64,000 bases of DNA from Kalmusia sp. IMI 367209 (GCA_027946365.1 JAPEUQ010000004.1:3720001-3784000); one strand, 5' to 3'; positions 50,201-57,772 are shown, counted from the first letter of the stretch. The notes: generated from the letters alone by a model not told the origin. Numbers and translations: made by a program.

Positions 50201-51063
50201 GCCAGGATACTTTACCACCGCCGGCTTCTCTCTTCACGAACTATTTAATCTATGCGCATAAGCGCCGTACAAGCTCAAGAGAATATTGGACAAGGTTGCT
50301 TAAAAGCTCTACGATAACCCAAATTTGGGATTACCTTCCACAGCTTCCTTCCCTATCGTCTCCACGTGAGGCAATCCGGCTGGAGAGAGACATAAGTCTA
50401 CCACAACTGCCAATGGGCATCACCACCGCTGCTCTACTCTCCAGCGCTTGGGCAGCACTCTTGTTCGTCTTGACGGGTAAGGACGACATCGTTTACAGCC
50501 AACTGGTCGCAGGTCGCAATGCAGCCATCGACGGGGTCGAGGATATAGTAGGGCCTTGCGTCAACATCATACCCATCAGAGCCTCACCTTCAGCTCTACA
50601 GACCCCAAAGAGCCTTCTTCATTCCATCCAAGACCAGTTTTTTACTGTTGGTGACGCGGATAGCCTTGGTCTAAGGGATATACAGGAGCATTGCACCGAC
50701 TGGCCCGCCAACTCAGTGATCGACTCAGTCGTAGTGCATCAGAACATCGACGAAAGCCCAAGCTTTGAATCGAATGGGTCTACTTCGAATTTGCAGAGTT
50801 TTCCGAACCCTCATCACATTCAGTCAAAGATTTGGGTTACCTCTCGCCCTCGTGGCAACAAAGTGAATATAGAGTTCCAGGCCAACACCCATCTGATGAC
50901 TTCCGCGACGGCCGATGCGATTTTGAGCAAATACTGTCAATTAGCTACTACACTGTTCCGTGACCTGGACACGCCTCTTGAACTTTCCTCAGAGCCTTTC
51001 AAAATTGAGAATATGGAGACGGATTTCGTATCTTATCCTGGTTTTGCAGTAGTCGCGCCGTGA
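38248..51063 (+). CDS. four-module non-ribosomal peptide synthetase with truncated third adenylation domain
   Basis: A single exon encodes 4,271 residues from the ATG at 38248. In order: half condensation domain (10-245), A1 (265-787), T1 (LGGES near 836), C1 (HHALYDG near 1037), A2 (FTSGSTGTPKG near 1491, YKTGD near 1719), T2 (LGGDS near 1905), C2 (HHALYDG near 2111), A3 remnant (2402-2600), T3 (LGGDS near 2674), C3 (HHALYDG near 2879), A4 (FTSGSTGIPKG near 3335, YGPSEC near 3467), T4 (LGGDS near 3751) and a terminal condensation-like domain (3839-4271) with SHAQYDG near 3964. Terminal domains of this kind often release fungal peptides by cyclisation. A1 has Ile where Asp235 is expected. A3 jumps from WRWNH to WVVDAGDYNRL and lacks the ATP-binding and substrate-pocket motifs, yet stays in frame. 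The intronless four-module layout recalls fungal cyclic tetrapeptide and depsipeptide synthetases; no orthology or toxicity is claimed. Confidence 0.95.
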   Translation: MGSSVHAKDDMSYWRDALVDSDHVPYPPLPFSVQKPTINAFVDHEVSLLPTDLSTVSTTVLVRAAWALVAGRMSNLEDVVFGIVASNKALSDALSDASGGMHEPNTDVFPSRVQWASDWTVPRYLNSVNQGAKDVEPFETTGLERIAGSCAGAEQACSFQTVLEIQSEKGRIGQELHEHWRMDNIALYLHMLSQPDSIKVEASFDKRVIDSWMVRKLISHFELVLGQLRKASPETTIADLEMVTEMDLVATWERNRELPPPIQRCIHKIFEQQAQAYPEAIALQAWDGEMSYRELDRLSTMLAGNLFQYGIGADALVPLCFEKSMWAVVALLGILKSGAAFVLLDPSLPVQRLATIIEKTRSKIVISSTTCFEVVADYAEKTVVVGVELFKDLSHQPPQKLDEISSESLMYVVFTSGSTGTPKGAMITHQNFASAMFYEAESYRLDRRSRIYDFASYGFIVSIVNMFNALCSGACICIPREEDKRNRLVESINSLRANIIHLTPSTAKLLSPEEVPGIRTVVFSGEGLHADDLKKWWGKVYVLNVYGQSECAPRATINDSATTPAEATRIGRGLGQKTWIVDPQNYNRLVPIGCVGELLLEGPQVGRGYLEDSENTTSSFIKDPVWLLSGPREGLGRSGRLYKTGDLVQSTRDGTLTLVGRKDAQVKIRGQRVELGEVEHRVLECIDEAKQVVAEVFMPRGDSENPVLAAFLLLGGTASRKVHEKNGFHTAEIYHITTETLSRLHDSLPSYMIPSVYLSVAEIPRTATNKIDRRQLRDIGASYSAQQLAEMRTSASGPKESPNQPMEKQIQALWSRVLNLNSSFIGLGDSFIELGGESITAMRVVSEGRRMGIDLSVATILTSSTLKEVADRSSYIEQVTFEAIEPYSLLKSGARLPLLLEETAALCGTYQEAILDIYPCTPLQEGLFSLALASKQGDYVAQFTLDISDHINVDRLCEAWGQVIERTPILRTRIVANHNEGLLQVVLDEKVHWITTSGLDQYLKADRELRMGIGQPLSRYALIKDHKGSIKWLTWTLHHALYDGWSFPILLKALNDAYSGVTLKEHPPFNRFIKYISDMDVDAASNYWRDLLMDYDNAPFPTLPPSVKQPLTNTILEHQVDLTGHQNSSANITLSTLIRAAWGLVMGNITSTNDVVFGMPVSGRAAPVSGIELMTGPTLATVPVRVKWEADHKLTDFLEVVHHQAIEMMPFEQIGLGRISESGPGGERACAFQTLILIHPDIKTAKNDLLGEWSGVRERESTYALMLEIQMHITGFTITASFDSRIIKPWVVRMLLERLEHVSTQLRFADAEALVGDVEPMTQRDLDTIWGWNHDLPEPVNDLMHKIIQRHAITTPNSLAICAWDGDLTYSQLDQESTKLAWRLVDEGVEPDQIVPLCFEKSMWTPVAMLGVLKAGGGFVLLDAALPEQRLATIVQQVSPRVMLSSHMNLPLATRLTSNVIRVDNEFFINALEQPGRILTDHSPESLMYIVFTSGSTGTPKGVMLSHKNFASAVRHQEKYYREEGQSRVYDFASYSFDVAVLNVFNTLALGGCLCVPSDQERKDNLAESINSFRATLLDITPSLSRLLIPEELPSLKKIILGGEALLQRDADLWRGKVEMLNSYGPSECTPNATMNEDMSTLEEALSIGKGAGQVTWIVDPDNHDVLIAPGCVGELLLEGPLVGRGYLNEPGKTAAVFVDNPSWLLKGSLGRPGRQGRLYKTGDLVQYTENGALTFLGRKDMQVKIRGQRVELGEIELRIHESIDLVEHAVAEVIVPSGKGARPTLAAFICIKDTNSKDEEESRSAKIFPIEPEVQNKLHERLPIYMVPSVFFKLPELPMTPSGKINRKQLREIGASFTVMELAEIRTAENSDKRQPHSKEEKALQQLWSQILGIELDAIGLGDDFFQLGGDSIAIMKMVATARNQGIEIQVADVFLRPSLEQLASGLKSRSTPLEAPIAPFDLLEINTDQDLVRHDIAAIYNWDPSDILDIYPCTPLQEGLLSLSSKQPGDYIWQQTLELSPDISVDAFRSAWEKVFQESEILRTRIVQDSALGSLQIVLDEDIQWIESSDLEEYQHLDRTQTMEPGNRLVRYALIKDEDGVVKWFVWTIHHALYDGWSMPLILKAVDLACQGSSFDASLRFNRFIKYVNNIDGEKSKIYWKRALEDFDDAPFPLLTQTITQAVADETTHVTIKLPQLRASNFTVAILVRAAWALSTGHWTNSKDVVFGATVSGRNAPVTGIETLMAPTIATVPVRIKWSDHWRVSDFMEMVNQQNVDMIPFEQTGLRRIAKLCAGSKQACQFQTLLAVQPKDASSESDSLGKWQEISYSWSGTYALELLAQLDTDSIKLEASFDARLIKPWYLKKLIHHFSATLQQLASGDPSAKISELNRIAEDDLDTIWRWNHAVSQSDERLVQFEGADEIPWVVDAGDYNRLAPVGSVGELLIEGGSQREFNGRPGESYIQDPEWLLSGRPGRPGRHGNLYRTGDLVRYDEDGSLVFISRKDIEVKIHGQPVDLPEVERCVQKSIPEAKQVIAEVILPVGEGARSTLAIFIPKNLFTPIGSNARTEKPIAQVRPIDSKVEDELVRALPRHMVPTVFLSVEALPVTLSGQVDRKLLREIGGSLSVHELAEKRSDAQGTKRQPTTDMEKRIQRFWSQVLNVDLGSIGLDDNFFHLGGDSIEGMRMVSVAGRDGVKLMLTDLFRHPKLEDVASKASYVNSDKSHDIIPFSLLQRNVDRENLMDAAAISCDISKALIEDIYPCTPLQEGLLSLSSKNGDYVTQFTLKISDEVDLLRFRKSWEEMFQRAAILRTRIIVDEMNDRLLQVVLDEQMKWTMASDLSNYLVSDRNQAMTIGKPLARFALISEVTGSEWLVLTVHHALYDGWSLPLMIDQASKIYQGRKLEPCLSFNRFIQYVISQDNNSATEYWQSSLKGCHHVPFPALPASVREPAAHQSARQRILLSKGVLSDITTSTLAHAAWSLVIGRMIGTEEVVFGTTISGRSASVTGIDEIVGPTIATVPMRVMWSRTSTIKEFLDALQHQRTEMIPFEQTGLHRIAKLNTDCATACQFNTLLIIQPQERERQENVFGIWQDDEGQKTNTYPLTLFIELGESEVFVKASFDSRVIEPLTMTRLLEQFEATICELHVNSENHSKTLRELAQVPLNDLRALWKENSVVPQPINTLIHATVEEQARTRPTAPAIHAWDGDLSYEELDRLSTTLSIYLVELGVAPGVVIPLCFEKSKWVIVSLFGVLKAGGAFVLLDTSLPEQRLKSIVQQFEGNLVLSSSTYQRDGISLSETIVVVDAELLKNIAKTSSSSTPVLLSPESVAYVVFTSGSTGIPKGVQVSHRNLVSAIHYQRVHFKYSESSRFLDFASYSFDMALFTIFHNFAAGACLCIPRDEDRKNNLSKTISSLKADTLVLTPSVSRSIRPEDVPGVRSILWCGEALHSKDAEPWFTKTHSINTYGPSECTPVTTINYNPKNVEEMGYIGHGVGVVTWVVDPEDYNHLVPIGHVGELLLEGPLVGLGYLKKPKETSKSFIHDPSWLVEGFEEHLGRNGRLYRTGDLVRYTSDGNLVFVGRRNTKVKVRGQWVELGDVGYQVAEHLPGVKQVVAEVIAPGGDETRPLLAAFVQQGESGQNPGTSESASILKVYHMDAQAEVALSESLPKHMMPDVYFSVTQIPMTAAGKTNRARLRELGATLTIQELADLRTAGQGPKRLPSTAAEIQMQLIWSHVLQVETDTIGLDDNFFQLGGDSIGAMKLVGAARKEGIVLTMANIFHNPRLEQLARLGSLDEDDFKSFTGSDEDEIIASTQKLELLAELDSLNLNSNTSEVAEILPLTDFQYNLVKASMSNPPLFCNYFYLDLDVSPDINQLESACTWTLERLPILRSRFLPIQGSFWQVIPQQVQVALQVIDVSEDLDTFSAEFCSRNSESIKVTDAPFAVLLFRDKENKARLVLRMSHAQYDGISWVQIFTAILQGRQDTLPPPASLFTNYLIYAHKRRTSSREYWTRLLKSSTITQIWDYLPQLPSLSSPREAIRLERDISLPQLPMGITTAALLSSAWAALLFVLTGKDDIVYSQLVAGRNAAIDGVEDIVGPCVNIIPIRASPSALQTPKSLLHSIQDQFFTVGDADSLGLRDIQEHCTDWPANSVIDSVVVHQNIDESPSFESNGSTSNLQSFPNPHHIQSKIWVTSRPRGNKVNIEFQANTHLMTSATADAILSKYCQLATTLFRDLDTPLELSSEPFKIENMETDFVSYPGFAVVAP

Positions 51064-51697
51064 GGCACAGTTACGATTCAGATTCATTTAAGAAAAATAT
51101 TTTTGGGAGGAAATTGAATTTAATACAGGTATACATTTGGGGCTGTACTCTCATATTTCAAGATTTTCAATGCGTTTCATGGACAATTTGCTATCAGCGA
51201 ACTTCTGGAACTTGCTCTTGCGGTCGGTATAAGTAGATCAGAAACTATGTAGACACATCAGCACGTCTGATACCTCTCCCAAACCAGTCTATAACGATCC
51301 AGAAACCGAGAAATCATACTCCACATTGCTGCTATCCAAGTATATATGCTCTAGCAATTGAATTGATCAAAACGTATACACAGTGTCATAAGCAAAGCTT
51401 TTCCACCTATATAGTGTTCAAGACCGTAAAATCACGCGGCATTCACAGCAGTTCCCAATATCTTGGCTTAAGATAACCGTGCTTATATTCTGCGCTTGCT
51501 GAAATGCATGTGGTGTTTCTAACAGTCAAAGCCTTAAACAGTCATAGTGCTTTCTGTTTTACTCGAGAGCAGGGAATAAGACTTGCATCCTATCTGTCAT
51601 CATTCTTCATCTCCCATCGTAGAGAACAGCGCGCATGTATGCATAGTCAAAATGGCTTCTAGCGGGACCCGCTGGGAGCTTACTAAGTATTTTAGGT

Positions 51698-51767
51698 CGA
51701 TCCGACCTTTCGTAGTCGGATCGAGGTGGGGGTACCTACTCTGTTTAGGGGGGTAAAGGTCGGATCG
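51698..51767. repeat. 13 bp perfect inverted repeat
   Basis: CGATCCGACCTTT at 51698-51710 and its exact reverse complement at 51755-51767 are separated by 44 bp. A third partial copy, AGTCGGATCGAGG, lies between them. It could form a hairpin or be the remnant of a small repeat. Confidence 0.6.
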
Positions 51768-52180
51768 GGGCCGGTTCGGCCTGGGAATTATAGTTAGGAC
51801 TCTCAAAGCACACCTTTGCATATTTTCTTAGGCGTTTTCAGGGACTGCATCACAGAGTCTATGTCTTCTTTGACCCTTGATCTCTAATATGGGCATAAGT
51901 TCCTAAGAAGGAATTTTCACATTCCACACGTGAAATGAGCGTTCTTCCTGTATCAGAAACGCGTCAGAATAGTTTAAAACCTCTACCCATGTTGGTATCC
52001 GCGAATCGTTGTGATCTATGGAACAACCGTACCCTTAACAAGGCGCATCAGGTCCACATATTACCCCAAATCGTTTGATCGTTCAAGAATATCTCAAATA
52101 TCGCTCAGGATTCCACAAGTACCACAAAGCGTTTGATGTCTGGATTCACGGTCCCTTCCCCCTTGACCCTTGAGAATTGT

Positions 52181-52208
52181 ACACACACACACACACACAC
52201 ACACACAC
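52181..52208. repeat. (AC)14 microsatellite
   Basis: A pure dinucleotide run of 28 bp. Confidence 0.95.
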
Positions 52209-52392
52209 CTTGTTTTGATCTCCTTAGCACGCAGGCCAAGCACTACTCTCATGCATCATTGGTCTCAGTATTTTACTCTATCATCATACACACGCTCTTG
52301 AACCACATCAGACATCAGACTTCACGGCTAAGTCTTCTTTTACGCTTTTGAAAACCTCTCGCGGCACGGAGGAGGATCGTATACATTATTAA

Positions 52393-52940
52393 CTCGATCC
52401 TCATTTTGCGTTAGTTAACGTAAAGAAAGTCACTCGAATTCCATACATCACGCCGTCGAGACTGAAATTTGATACACCTCCTAGCGGCGCCGAAGAACGA
52501 CTTAGAAGAGTAGAATCGACTCCCACGATAGTTGCTGGCAGCCTTTTAGTACCCGACCAGCAGTACGTAACAGTGAGTGTAAAGAAGGTAGACAAGCACG
52601 CGAAGGGCACGTATATATACATCAGAGCGGTGTGCTATCCTCTTCTGGATATAGACTGCAAGTGCTTCACCAACACGTCACGCCTCCTCAAGGCAAAGAG
52701 GTATGATGGGAATGAAGAGATCAAAATGCTTGATTGAGAGAAAACTCCAGTCTTCGTAATAAGCCGTTACCCAGCGTGAGCATATCCAGAAACCTGTATC
52801 CAAATCCTATAAGCCCATCTCATGGCAAAACGCCAGACGCGTCGCTCAATATCGAAACAATAGTAATATCCTACAGCACCAAGAAAAATACCGAATCAAT
52901 GCCACCAGCGAACGGACAGCTGCTGACTACTACAATGTAG
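52393..52940 (+). pseudogene. possible broken gene or missed exon
   Basis: From 52393 to the stop at 52735-52737 a frame of about 114 codons is open and has protein-like composition (for example IVAGSLLVPDQQYVTVSVKK and YIYIRAVCYPLLDIDCKCF), but no ATG lies near its start. A second open frame, one register away, takes over exactly there (52734-52940, ending in a stop) and is Ser/Asn/Pro-rich. There is no room for an intron at the junction, so a frameshift in a decaying gene is one reading. The other is a real 3' exon with a chance ORF after it. No family was recognised. The second frame overlaps the 3' end of the minus-strand hydrolase-phosphatase gene by 11 bp. Confidence 0.3.
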
Positions 52941-55313
52941 GGGCCCTCTTCAACCCGCTACAATAGCGGACGTACAACTCGTCAATAAAATGATCGTGTC
53001 TGATGCCTGGCTGACGCGCTTGCTGGAACGTATCAATCGCATCCTGAACCTTGAAACCTAACTTCTCAATAAGATAGCTTACAACGAAGAAGCCGGTACG
53101 ATTGAAGCCGTAGTGGCAGTGGACACCGATCAACGATTCGTCACCATTTTGCTTCTCGTTGCGAATCTTCTCGATTAATTCGATGAAGGTGCGCACTTCG
53201 TCCTTAGTCGGCGGCTGTTTCGAAACCGTTGGGAACTTGTAGTATGTGATACCACCAGCTTCGAGGCCCTTAGGATCGTAGACGGGCGAGTCATGGCTTA
53301 TGTCGACGACCGCGCGGAGTTTACCTGCCCATTGCTTGACGAAGATCCTGGGTGAGTGCTCTTCATCTACTTCGCGAAGCGTCTTCATCGCGCGGAAAGT
53401 ATTAGCGATCGGGAGCGAGACCGGCTGAACTGCCTGCCACTTCTTGAAATTTTTGACATCCCACTTGCCTTCCGTTGACAAATACTGAAGCTGCCAGGCT
53501 AGCGAGAGGCGAGGATCGATGTGGTCGGCGAGAAAGCTGCCTATCAGCCCTGATATAATGCGAGAACTAGTCGGAGCGAACAGGAGCGAATGCGCAGCGG
53601 GCTTTGGCATGATCGCAGTTTTGACGACTAAGCGGCGTGCATGTGGTACAGGCAGATTCGAGCGTCCCGAATCTGGTGCACCCACTCCAGTATCAGTGTC
53701 AACAGTACTCTCACCTGTCGATGATATGGTCTCGGTATGAATAGATATCTGGTCTTGAGACTCATGCGAAGACGAAGCACGGCCAGTACTGGCATCATCC
53801 ACATCCGGTAAGTCGCTTGCATCAATGCCAGAATCCTGGTGTTTGCACTCTGCCATCTCTGGATCGACCCTCAATGGGTCAACGGGCGCAGCAGCGATAG
53901 GTAGACTAGCTTTCTCGCTCGGAGGTTCAATGGCAGCAACGTCCCTACCTAGAAACTTAACGATGCGCTTGACGTTCTCCGCTGGTGTGGTTTGATCCGC
54001 TTCGCCAGCAGCGAGGAAGACAGGAAGCTCCAATCCTGCCCAAACTTCTTGCCCTGGGAGACCACCCCTAGGAGAGCCAGTCGAGTAGTCAGGGCACATT
54101 CCGCGAGCCATGCGCTGCCAAACTTTCGACCGGCTTTGCTTGTTAAAACGCAGTTGTAGCCTCTTTGTTTCCTCCTCGGCATCGTAGCCCGCCATACGGG
54201 CCACACTAGCACTGTTTAACCCTCCTCTTCGGTCCCATCTCCTATAGAGATCGAATAGAGATCCAGGCACAGCCGCGAACCTTCTCAATAACTTGGTTTG
54301 CCTTTCGGTTGGTGAGTCTGCCTTGGGACAGATGGCGACCAAGCCAACAATATGATCAGAGACGAGATGTGCGTATGGGGAAGAGGATGAAGCGAGCAGA
54401 GCGGCTAGAGAGCAGCCCATGCTATGGCCAATCAATACGACTTTCTGATCAACATCTCGGTCCCGATGAGCCTCGATGACAACAGCGAGGAGCTGAATAA
54501 GAGCTTCTGTCGTATATGCTTCCCAGGCTGTAGGCGCAAAGGATGATCGACCGCACCCTGGAAGATCAATGGCCAAGCATGAAGCGAGGTTGGAAAGACT
54601 GATTAGGATAGGGTTGAACTGGGCTACGGAGCCCCCGAGGCCATGAATAAAAACTAAAAGGGGAACGGGATGAGGCTTCTGGGGAAGCTTTTGCTCTTGT
54701 GGATGGGGTCGGTAAAAGGTCCGGATGCCGGGATAGGTAAAGCCCGTTGACCCTACTGCGAACTCGCGAATAGTAGAGTGCTTCTTGAGTAGGCCGGGGT
54801 CGGTCGCAGTAACATCTAAATGGGATCAGCATGTAACAGGCGACTGGGTGACGAAGGCGTAGTGCAGATGTATTGTTGGTCCATTGCGGCCATCCTATGA
54901 GGTGCCCAACAACACGTGACGTTGCCGACGCATCACGAAGCGCGGGACGACTTACCAACATCACTGACACCTGCGGCATGAGTGGAGTCATCCAAAGAGG
55001 CAGTCCTCTTTCCCTTTTCGTTGCTTTTGCTCCATATCCAGAGCGCAGAACCAAGACCACACAGCGCTGTCAGCTTAACCATGCCCACCCAAGTCAATGC
55101 GATGCTGTCTCCACGACGAACAAGGGGATTAAGGAGCGAGATGATCTTGACGACTCGCAGTCTTATAGTCTGCCAGACGGAAAGGTCGGTGTGAGTTACT
55201 GGGTCAGGGTCGTTGCTCGGACCAGCCAGGCACGTCCTCAGCAGCAGGACGAGGGTCTGTGGAAGGCGACGCGAGCCATGCTGAGACAGGAGAGGGTGCG
55301 AATGGGACTCCAT
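52930..55313 (-). CDS. alpha/beta-hydrolase fused to a dual-specificity phosphatase
   Basis: Two exons, 55313-54956 and 54815-52930, joined in phase over a 140 bp intron (donor GTAAGT), give 747 residues. A hydrophobic stretch at about residues 69-94 (VKLTALCGLGSALWIW) may anchor the protein in a membrane. The hydrolase part begins at about residue 175 with VFIHGLGGS (oxyanion-hole region), then IDLPGCGRS and the nucleophile elbow GHSMG near 247; a later AGEADQTTP is a plausible acid-loop region. After a Ser/Asp-rich linker the C-terminal part has VVDISHD and the Cys-based phosphatase loop HCHYGFNRTG near 684, which fits the HCx5R(S/T) signature of dual-specificity or mRNA-capping-type phosphatases. 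Both active sites look intact. Substrates are unknown. The choice of the 55313 ATG is moderately sure. Confidence 0.82.
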
Positions 55314-57772
55314 CCCGACTTGCGTGCCAGATCGCTGAATGTATATTCAACGGGGCGGGAGGGCGTGGGCGTGGGGGATGCGGATGAGCGAGGACAACGC
55401 AATCCCGGCCGACCAATGGCGGGTGCAAGAGCACGGCGTGTGGGCGGTGTTGGCGCACAGCTCTCGGTGCCTGGACGGCTGTTACGGTGCCTCGCGCGCA
55501 CGTTGACGATGCAGCGGACGCGCTGCTATGCGGAGAAATACCTTGGACGCGCCCAGCCCACGTTTCCAGCGGTTTGCATCTTGCAGCCACGTCAGTGAAG
55601 GGCAGCGCGGGGCGTAGATGGTGGACGGTGGGCGGGAGCGGCGAGGAGCGCAGTCAAACACAGGGAATGGGCGCGAGCAAATGGCTCACTGGACGGCCTT
55701 TGCTGGGTCAGTGTGCACGCAGAAGCTCTCTGGAGTCGTGGGTTGTTTTCGCTCAGAACGCTAGGAAGAATGATGTCAATCGTCTGTCGCGGCTTCCCGG
55801 GCGCGCAAGCGACGCGCCCCACTAGCGCTATCGCGCCTGTTTGACTCTTCCTCTCTTCTCCACCACGACCCACCGCACAGAAAAATCTATCGAACCGCCG
55901 ACCGGTGAAGCGAACTACCTCAGCATATGCCGCGATGGTCGCCACGAGGATTTTTGCGTTTCCGATCCGAACACTGCGCTGCGCCTGCCATGCCGCTGCC
56001 CAAGACAGCGCGGCTGCGAACAGAAGTGTCATCGCATCCCACAGCCCTAGATCATCATTACCATCCAAGCCAGAACCCATTGTTCTTGAGCCATGGACTA
56101 ACAAAGGCATAATCTAGCTCACCTCCGTTGATATATGTCTAGGTCACAACTGTTAGTAAATGACTCGGCCGCCGTATATATCAAGTACCTCAAGACGGTT
56201 AACATCACATTTTCCATCATCGACATCGTCGCCATTGTCGCATGGGCCTGCTACGGCGCTCCGCAGCCTTCAAATGCGGCATGGATGCCACCCCAGGGAT
56301 GGGGTCAGTAATTCACGCGGGTCGTTCGACGCGGGTCGTGAGGTCAAGTCGTATCGACCTCACCTGAGATTCCATGATCGTTGTTATTCGAGCCTTGATG
56401 AACATACCAACACGGCCACAGACCACTCGAAATTTAGATGTCAAAAGCCTCCCGTGGTACCTGCACGTGCCCTTAGTATAAGCGTAAGAGGCTCCAAGGT
56501 ACCCGCAGTACCCTTATTATTTTTCCCAGTGGGTCAGTCGTGAAGTTCCATTTTCGTGAGATGCCGTATCTCCGCAACGCATTTAGGATCCTTGCCTCTT
56601 GATCGAATTTACTGACCAATATCGTTCCTTGACATGGCCGACAAAAGTGATGGCATTGCCTATCGATATAGCGGTCGTGTCTACTATGACGCAGCACTTC
56701 GAGCCAGGGCCTATTTTTGATGTTATGTGCAGCCAATTCCAGGTACTTGGTTAGATATGACCAGGCGTGCCTCAGCGTTCTCCATAGTGCTTGGGCCGAT
56801 GTCCAGCTACACCCACGGGATTGAATCACTCAAATTGCATATGCAGACTTCAGGCTTGTATTCCAAGACTGCGCACACAACATGAAGTTGCAGAACTCAA
56901 CGTCAAGATCCTAGCCTTACGCACCTCGAAGATCAGGCGTCAGTTTTGGCTTGGTCAGGTTTCCCCGCAAAACTTGTCGCCCCCGCTTGGCGGCATTCCT
57001 TGTTGTTTGAAGCCGCAATCTCCTGCCTAAGAAGCGGTCGTGCTCTCCGCGTTGCGGCCATCTAGGCCGTAGAAGGCAGGCATTCACCGAGGAGAATTCA
57101 CCTCGCTCACCTGCTGCGAAAACATCGGCATCATTGCATCTGTAAAGCTATGTCTCGAGGCACCTACCTTGATCGAGAGAACTTCTTTGGTTGGTATATT
57201 CCGGCTGACATGCATAGCGCACCACGCTACGGTAACTTTGCACCCAAAACGTAAGGTGCCATGGCTCGGAATCATCAGATCGTCGCACACAGTCTCTGAT
57301 CTAAAACAACTTTCCGCGTTGAGTACGCCGTGTATATTCATTTGCGCAGGACGAAAAGCGCAGCATGAGGCCTCCGAGGTTCCGCACGATAGAACAGGGC
57401 TTAGACCAAGTCATCTCCGCCTGCTTATTACCGTCGTCACTTCCGAAATCCTACAGTGTGTATCTACAATGGAGCACTTCCATGTCCGTTGAACCTTCAC
57501 AGCGTTACACCAACTTCAGTTCTCCCATCTGATCACTGCATACATTCACCGCGAAGGGTTTATTGATATTTTATTGACTTAGCCGCTTTGTACACCGAGC
57601 CACTTCAATCAAGCCAACGTACAAGCTCTGATAACTTCCCATCTTTCTCGGCGTTTGGAGCTCTAAGCCACAACAAGCACGTTCATCGCCACGGTTGACG
57701 AATGGTCTAATACCAAGGCAATACGACGCCAACCAAGGGACCGACCACTACCGTTTCTCGATTTTAATAACC
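55314..57772. other. long intergenic region with one small ORF
   Basis: The left third (to about 56100) is GC-rich and has overlapping open frames on both strands, such as 55592-56110 minus, none with a recognisable domain. They probably reflect composition and the hydrolase-phosphatase promoter. A 58-codon ORF lies at 56135-56311. The rest shows no supportable gene; the right end is the promoter of the GH43 gene. Confidence 0.4.
56135..56311 (+). CDS. small 58-residue ORF with one membrane helix
   Basis: ATG at 56135, TAA at 56309-56311. The protein starts MSRSQLLVNDSAAVYIKYL, has one hydrophobic segment at about residues 23-40 (NITFSIIDIVAIVAWACY), and ends in a Pro/Trp/Gly-rich tail (PQPSNAAWMPPQGWGQ). 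Composition and codon use look like real fungal coding DNA more than chance. It could be a small membrane protein, or the last exon of a gene whose upstream exons I could not identify in the GC-rich sequence to the left. Confidence 0.4.
   Translation: MSRSQLLVNDSAAVYIKYLKTVNITFSIIDIVAIVAWACYGAPQPSNAAWMPPQGWGQ

Larger units (their letters stand above)
51064..52392. other. intergenic with inverted repeat and (AC)14
   Basis: 3' flank of the large NRPS. It contains a 13 bp inverted repeat at 51698-51767 and an (AC)14 microsatellite at 52181-52208. No gene is supported. Confidence 0.5.

Noticed and set aside
55592..56110. 172-codon minus-strand ORF
   Set aside because: It lies in GC-rich DNA with several overlapping frames on both strands; there is no domain, and a hydrophobic patch alone is not enough.
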